In this document: positions 61,703-64,000 of the stretch, piece after piece | Layout of the letters: every line of letters begins with the position of its first letter | How positions within the stretch are numbered: position 1 is the stretch's first letter | Program-made: the position numbers and the translations under genes | The notes under the pieces: model-generated | Seen by the model: the letters and a program-made list of their open reading frames with translations, nothing else | What the model was told of the DNA's origin: nothing | Databases searched by the model: none | DNA from: Stenocarpella maydis | Taxonomy: Eukaryota; Ascomycota; Sordariomycetes; Diaporthales; Diaporthaceae | Assembly: GCA_002270565.1 (NCBI GenBank) | Contig: NQMI01000016.1 | Location: 1-64,000 of the forward strand | Direction: 5' to 3' | DNA: 64,000 nucleotides

Positions 61703-63073
61703 CTACTCCTCAGCAAAGCGCTCGTCATTTCCCTTCTCTTTGCAATAGTCATCGACCTGGCGCATCTTGTGTTCTAGGAATCTCTCCTTCTCGGCCATTG
61801 TTGCACTATCTAGCATCGCCTCTCCCAAACCTTCCTTGTGCAGAGCCTGCCAGTAGAAGTCGTCTACATCAAAGCTGCACCGCGATGCGAGGTTGAACCA
61901 GAAACGCCGGCTGTTCCAGGAGTCCCTCATCCGAGCCGAAAGGCGCGTCTCCCCGGCTGGTAGCAATGACCTGGTCTCGGCGCGCTCTACCGCGCGAATA
62001 AATTGGTCCTTCCTCGGCTCGAAGAGGCGCAGGAAATCCTCCATGTTGCCGTCTCTCAGCCAGACAGCCGGCGGCTGGAGCAGCAGCCACCATGGCACGT
62101 CGTAGGCGAACTGCGCCGGCATGACGTTGGTAAACTCGAAGTCAAATACGGCTGTGATACGCAGCGTTTTCGGGTCGACAAGCATGTTCGTGGGCCGTAG
62201 GTCGTCACAAAAGAGCCGGAAGGGCCCGGCGTTGTCGACGGTGCCGTACGTAGGGATTAACTTGGCAAAGCAGCGGCGCGCGATGAACTGCCTCCAGGCA
62301 AGGTTTTCGTCGTTGCCGGCAATGTTGCGCTGTGCCTCAAGGTGCGTCTGGAAGTACTGCGCGCACGCGGCGAAATAGGCATCGGCACGATCGAACGGCG
62401 CCATGGTAGCAAACTGCTCAGCGGGGCAGCCACCAACGGTGACGACCTCGTTCATGTCGTACGTCAAGGGTCGTCCAGTAACAGCCCATTCACCAGACGT
62501 GGCGTCCTTGGAGATGGCACCAATGCGCCGGAATTCTGGGCGCGAGAGCTCCAATATAAAGCTGGCGATCTGCTCGTAGATAGTGTCGAGCTTCGCCTCG
62601 TCAATGTTTGGATCCAGAAATACAAGCTTCGCGTTGTCCTCAGTCGGCTGCGCTAGGAAACGGCCCAAGCTCTGCCCTTCCACAAAATCCATGATGATGA
62701 ACGGTCCCAGCTGCTGCGGGCTCTCTTTAGTGAGGCCCCAGCAGCGCACGCGCGGGACAGGGATGTCAGTATGCTCACGGACATAGTTCATAACCATCAC
62801 CTCGTTCTTGACTTTTTCTTCCCGCCACGGCCCATGTACTTTCCTCGGAGATGGGAAGCGGATGATGACATGCTCGTCGCTATCGCCGCGCTTCACCTTC
62901 ACGCTGATGTTGAATGAGCCCCCAAGGAGACCATTATATCTTCCGGCCCCATTCCACTCCAGGCGTTTGTCAACAAAGGATACAATATCGCCGCCCGCAT
63001 CTAAGAGCTTCCTAGCGAACGCAATGCGCTCATCGTCGGCGTTTCTCTTGGCGATGGAGTCGTAGGGGGCCAT
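61703..63073 (-). CDS. APH-family phosphotransferase (456 aa)
   Basis: Single exon from ATG 63073. A kinase-like fold of the aminoglycoside phosphotransferase (APH/choline kinase) superfamily: LLGGSFNISVKV and VIIRFPSP near residues 50-75 form the nucleotide-binding strands, VKNEVMVMNYVREHTDIPVP at 88-107 the alphaC helix and hinge, FIIMDFVEGQSL at about 124-135, the catalytic loop FCDDLRPTNMLV (CDD replacing HGD, with Asp and Asn retained) and the metal-binding VFDFEFTNVMP. Fungal homologs are numerous and mostly uncharacterised; the substrate is unlikely to be an antibiotic and cannot be deduced. The C-terminal helical part (RDSWNSRRFWFNLASR, DDFYW) is typical. Intact. Confidence 0.88.
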   Translation of the reverse strand: MAPYDSIAKRNADDERIAFARKLLDAGGDIVSFVDKRLEWNGAGRYNGLLGGSFNISVKVKRGDSDEHVIIRFPSPRKVHGPWREEKVKNEVMVMNYVREHTDIPVPRVRCWGLTKESPQQLGPFIIMDFVEGQSLGRFLAQPTEDNAKLVFLDPNIDEAKLDTIYEQIASFILELSRPEFRRIGAISKDATSGEWAVTGRPLTYDMNEVVTVGGCPAEQFATMAPFDRADAYFAACAQYFQTHLEAQRNIAGNDENLAWRQFIARRCFAKLIPTYGTVDNAGPFRLFCDDLRPTNMLVDPKTLRITAVFDFEFTNVMPAQFAYDVPWWLLLQPPAVWLRDGNMEDFLRLFEPRKDQFIRAVERAETRSLLPAGETRLSARMRDSWNSRRFWFNLASRCSFDVDDFYWQALHKEGLGEAMLDSATMAEKERFLEHKMRQVDDYCKEKGNDERFAEE

Positions 63074-64000
63074 CCTTTCGTGATCGGTCGTGTAGCCTGC
63101 ACGACGGTCGGAATCGAATTCAGGTAAAGGTGGAATGAGAAAGTGGGCGAGGCGGAAGAGAGATAGGTAAGGCGCGAGGATTGAAGTGCAGCACGAGGAT
63201 TAAAAGAAGGGAAGAGCGGAAGGTGGTGATTTTCTTCGATTCGCCCGAGGGGTGGAGACGACCCTCACTTCTTGGTACAGCAGATGGCCCGGGCCTGGGG
63301 CCGGTAGCAAAAACAAGACGGACCTGAGCCCCAGTTCGTCAGGCCCAGACGCACGGTACTGATTGATTTGTCCTCTCGGCGCTTAGATCACTGTAGTAGA
63401 TGTACATCGTGCGGGAGAACGCGAGATATCGTCAGAAGGTGTCAGAGCAAGCGACGCGACGCGACATTAGGTTTCGGGCAAAATTCGCTGGGGCAGCCAC
63501 AAGCGGGGGCAGCCACAAGCGGGGAAGGGGTAGCAGAGTGGCTAGTGAACACGAAATCCCAAGCGTGATATCCATAGCTGGTAGGCTACCCGAACTCCCG
63601 AAAAGAAGAGACGCATTCCAGAAAATCGGTACTTCGGCTCCGCTGAGACCTCCCACGAATTCCGCACAAGAGGGCACAGAACAAGGTCCAGGGCACAGGA
63701 AGTATGAACACGAGGAATGGCCCGGAACAGGGACCGCGGGATGGCACGACAGATGGCCAGTGCCAGGTGGTGGGTCCATGTCACGACGGGTCTAGCCGTG
63801 GGTACTTGAAGTTCTCCCAGTGCAATGCGGGATGGCCCTCGTTTGGTTCGCCCGAGATGAATCTTACTGTTGTTGATGACAGCATGTCGGCGCCTCTTCG
63901 CGTGGGCATTGACGCGGAGAAGAGTCATTGTGAAATGACATTGCTATGTCTGCATGCTGCGGACAGACTTGTATGAAATGGAAAGTGACAAGCTTGGATG
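63074..64000. other. upstream region, no gene recognised
   Basis: The last ~0.9 kb holds the promoter of the phosphotransferase gene and unassigned sequence. A 15-bp tandem duplication (GGCAGCCACAAGCGG twice) lies at about 63493-63523. Plus frames (63400-63795) and minus frames (63432-63779) lack motifs. Confidence 0.5.

Noticed and set aside
63494..63590. Possible tRNA-like segment
   Set aside because: Some words resemble a tRNA 5' half, but no cloverleaf or GGTTCGA-type B box could be drawn.

Overview
The window looks like nuclear DNA of a filamentous ascomycete (Pezizomycotina, most likely Sordariomycetes). The evidence is the gene repertoire (HET-domain proteins, Zn2Cys6 regulator, GH53, RlpA-like secreted protein, fungus-specific orphan families), short introns of 47-83 nt with GT...AG borders that rejoin reading frames exactly, and decayed genes whose stop codons are the TAG/TAA/TGA expected from C-to-T change (repeat-induced point mutation, RIP). 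No bacterial operons, rRNA, tRNA or CRISPR were recognised.

Layout. 1-373: 3' end of a secreted double-psi beta-barrel gene. 1586-10156: an accessory block with a protein kinase, an upstream trypsin-fold protein on the same strand, an orphan membrane-anchored protein, a DUF7580-like pseudogene with three in-frame stops, and a SET-domain protein. 10530-12722: a degenerate pogo/Fot-type DNA transposon with ~48-bp inverted repeats and a TA duplication. 13249-17650: a ten-exon gene encoding zinc finger + P-loop GTPase + RING + patatin phospholipase. 18880-23247: two short fungus-specific families and a HET gene. 24031-29144: more conventional genes (coiled-coil protein, FAR1-like protein) and an NmrA/Rossmann reductase-like gene whose C-terminal third is broken by several frameshifts. 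30020-37300: secretome genes (small cysteine-rich protein, bacterial-type chymotrypsin, GH53 galactanase) around a gene-poor stretch. 39567-45202: a double-chromodomain/Myb-like nuclear protein and a second HET gene bordered by transposon debris and an AT-rich island. 46208-50948: relics (alpha/beta hydrolase 3' end, unknown ORFs, and a Zn2Cys6 regulator riddled with RIP-type stops). 51438-59348: an FHA-kinase protein with a C-terminal KilA-N/APSES-like domain, divergent from an orphan nuclear-type gene, then a short TPR-like gene. 61101-63073: a small conserved protein and an APH-family phosphotransferase.

How it fits together. The window mixes housekeeping-type genes with a concentration of genes of the kinds that fungi use in non-self recognition and regulated cell death (HET, patatin-NTPase, DUF7580, trypsin-fold and kinase proteins with fungus-specific N-termini), interleaved with transposon debris and RIP-type decay. 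That is typical of a fast-evolving accessory region. The two multi-domain proteins (GTPase-RING-patatin and FHA-kinase-KilA-N) are the best candidates for unusual biology. Splice structures were deduced by hand from frame, phase and splice-site consensus. Family assignments are from motif recognition, not database search.
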